The notes below the pieces were generated by a model, which was not told where the DNA came from, searched no databases, and saw only the letters and a program-made list of their open reading frames with translations. Positions 20,912-22,379 of a stretch of DNA of 22,379 nucleotides are shown here, piece after piece. Positions within the stretch are counted from its first letter, which is position 1. Each line of letters starts with the position of its first letter. The stretch is from Phoronis ovalis (taxonomy: Eukaryota > Phoronida > Phoronidae): assembly GCA_028565635.1 (NCBI GenBank), contig JAOXYB010088274.1, positions 1-22,379 of the forward strand, given 5' to 3'. The translations under genes and the position numbers were made by a program.

Positions 20912-21951
20912 ATGATGTATCCGTCTGTACTAGATAGCACAGCTAAGATAGATTTAAACATGAACCAGTTTGAAGCAAGAAGTACGGAACTAAAACAACC
21001 TCTTATTAATGATCGTTCTGGACTGCTTTCTTGTGATGTAGAGAAAACGGCGGTTAGTTATTTTAGTAGCAATCCATATATCGAAGGTAACAACGGATGT
21101 AAAGACAGGGTTGTCAACGTTGGGATGACAGAAATGGTCACCGACAAAGCACAAGAAGATTCTAAGCAAGATTTCGATCGCTCGGCATCGACTGATCTTT
21201 ACAGTCTAGCTAATTCCGTAACACAATCGTCTCCGGAATGCTCTCCCAAACCAAAATGTTTTTTGCCGAAACATCCCATTTCCAGAAGCAGTTACTCACC
21301 TTTTCATAGTGGGAGTGCACCTAATTCACCCAGATTGAAGAAAACTGGACTTTTAGAGCCCTCTCCAGACACCACATCTGAAGAATATGTTACGTACCCA
21401 AACTCTCCAAATTCTCTATATTCCCCTTTCAAACATGGACAGTATAGCGACGAATACAACTCATATCGGACAGAGTCGCAATCGGGATCTGTGATATTCA
21501 GTTTACAATCATTGCCGGAAAAATTTAACAATGAATCTTTTGGAAAATGCCTTTCTAAGTACCAGCAAGGGAATACATCACCAAGGGAGAAAATGTCTAG
21601 ATCAAAATCCTTCAAATTTCCAAGTCTTAGACGAAAGAAACGAAATGATTTTATGGAGAGCAAACGTTACAAACCTCCTATGGTAAAGCTACAAATTCCG
21701 AGAGACTACGAAGATGATCAGGAACAGAGTTTGTATGGAACTCCACGAGATGAGCTTCCTTCGGAATCAGAAGAAAGGAATAGAGCAGAAACATACCTCA
21801 AAAACGCTAAAGAGCAACTTACATCATATTTTGCACCTGCTGATAACAAACTCGCAAAAAAATTATTTGGTAATGAAAAGGCCCTAAAACGCGAAAGAAT
21901 GCGACAGAAACAAGCTGGCACGTGGATTATACACCCTTGCAGCAAATTCAG
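20912..21951 (+). CDS. HCN (hyperpolarization-activated cyclic-nucleotide-gated) channel, first coding exon, partial (N-terminus only)
   Basis: 346 full codons plus two bases. The end of the exon, SYFAPADNKLAKKLFG...AGTWIIHPCSKFR (about 305-347), matches the HCN-domain segment just before S1, where vertebrates have FGSQKAVEKE...WIIHPYSDFR. This is the family's hallmark; CNG and EAG-type channels differ here. HCN channels carry the mixed Na+/K+ pacemaker current, opened by hyperpolarization and modulated by cAMP. S1-S6, pore and cyclic-nucleotide domain must lie in later exons outside the window. The exon ends AAATTCAG|GTCAGT in phase 2; the frame beyond 21951 is intron. In-frame TAA TAA directly precedes the ATG, fixing the start (Met1 or Met2). 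Residues 1-290 are low complexity, with many Ser-Pro sites (108, 111, 129, 139, 151, 165, 171, 223) and a basic patch SLRRKKR (238-244). Confidence 0.88.
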
Positions 21952-22379
21952 GTCAGTAAAGTCTAGTATGATCGATGTTACTCTTGATATTTTTACGACG
22001 TTTCCTTCTAAAAGTCTACCTATGTCCGCTGCAAATCGTAGGCTATTTTTAACGTTTTAGTAATTTTTTTTAAACATTCTTTATTAGCGCAAGAATTGAT
22101 TATTGTCAATGTTTGTGTTTTATGAAAGTTCTTGTAATATCTCAAATCCCCGTTACAATTTCGCTTATTGTTGACGCGTAGCTAATACAAGTAATTTGGG
22201 CGTGAGCAGGGTTCCAGTTTTGATATTTATACACATCAAACCTCATAGACACCTAAATGGATGTATGAATATATACATGTATCATAGACTGAGAGTTATA
22301 ACTGGCATAAGGTCACAATTGATTTAAATCACAGTGCTAGTGAAGAGGCTGGCCCTGCGGAAAGTAGTGCGAAAACCTT
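21952..22379 (+). other. Start of HCN intron after the first coding exon, runs off the window
   Basis: Begins GTCAGT. No exon with S1 sequence is visible before the end of the window. AT-rich, no repeat that I can identify. Confidence 0.75.

Noticed and set aside
21304-21663. 119- and 75-codon minus-strand frames opposite the HCN exon (also 21718-21945)
   Set aside because: They are antisense shadows of a clearly coding exon.
21952-22060. Continuation of the HCN frame to a stop at 22060
   Set aside because: The HCN family sequence breaks off exactly at a consensus donor; the extra 35 residues have no similarity to S1 and are intron.
1-22379. tRNA, rRNA, CRISPR arrays, operons, Shine-Dalgarno sites
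   Set aside because: None seen; the sequence is animal nuclear DNA, and no cloverleaf or spaced-repeat array could be found by eye.

Overview
This is an AT-rich piece of an animal nuclear genome, with introns, long non-coding DNA and many short foldback elements. It is most likely from a lophotrochozoan and plausibly a bivalve mollusc. Two genes can be recognised. Both belong to metazoan families, both have consensus splice sites, and neither has bacterial-type signals. The mollusc suggestion is soft. It rests on repeat motifs I remember as common in molluscs (an AAGGGAGAYAACTC-like motif near 751-800 and a GGACCAGYGARCCTTC-type minisatellite) and on the style of both proteins.

Layout. Positions 1-2699 hold no gene; a clean 282-bp foldback element with an 8-bp target-site duplication lies at 421-718. 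Positions 2700-7917, minus strand, hold a complete three-exon gene for a repulsive guidance molecule (RGM), the GPI-anchored BMP co-receptor and neogenin ligand. The exons are 7917-7767, 7101-6632 and 3545-2838, all splice phases agree, and the predicted protein is 442 residues. Its 3.1-kb second intron carries scattered minisatellite remnants. Positions 7918-20795 are about 12.9 kb of intergenic DNA between two divergently transcribed genes. It holds two more foldback (MITE-like) elements, a degenerate dispersed repeat, a perfect DR5 nuclear-receptor element inside a cluster of AGGTCA half-sites, several palindromes, and a base-composition island near 15.5-15.9 kb with splice-like signals. 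Positions 20796-21951, plus strand, hold the first coding exon of a hyperpolarization-activated cyclic-nucleotide-gated (HCN) channel. It has a long Ser/Pro-rich N-terminus and stops just before transmembrane segment S1; the rest of the gene is beyond the window. The last 428 bases are its intron.

RGM (BMP signalling and axon guidance) and HCN (pacemaker current) are both expressed in neurons in other animals, but nothing here shows that they work together. They are simply head-to-head neighbours. I see no unmistakable new biological system. The best leads are the DR5 and half-site cluster upstream of RGM, the 8-bp-TSD foldback element, the structured island at 15.5 kb, the upstream ORFs in the HCN leader, and the minisatellite block bounded by 23-bp direct repeats in RGM intron 2.
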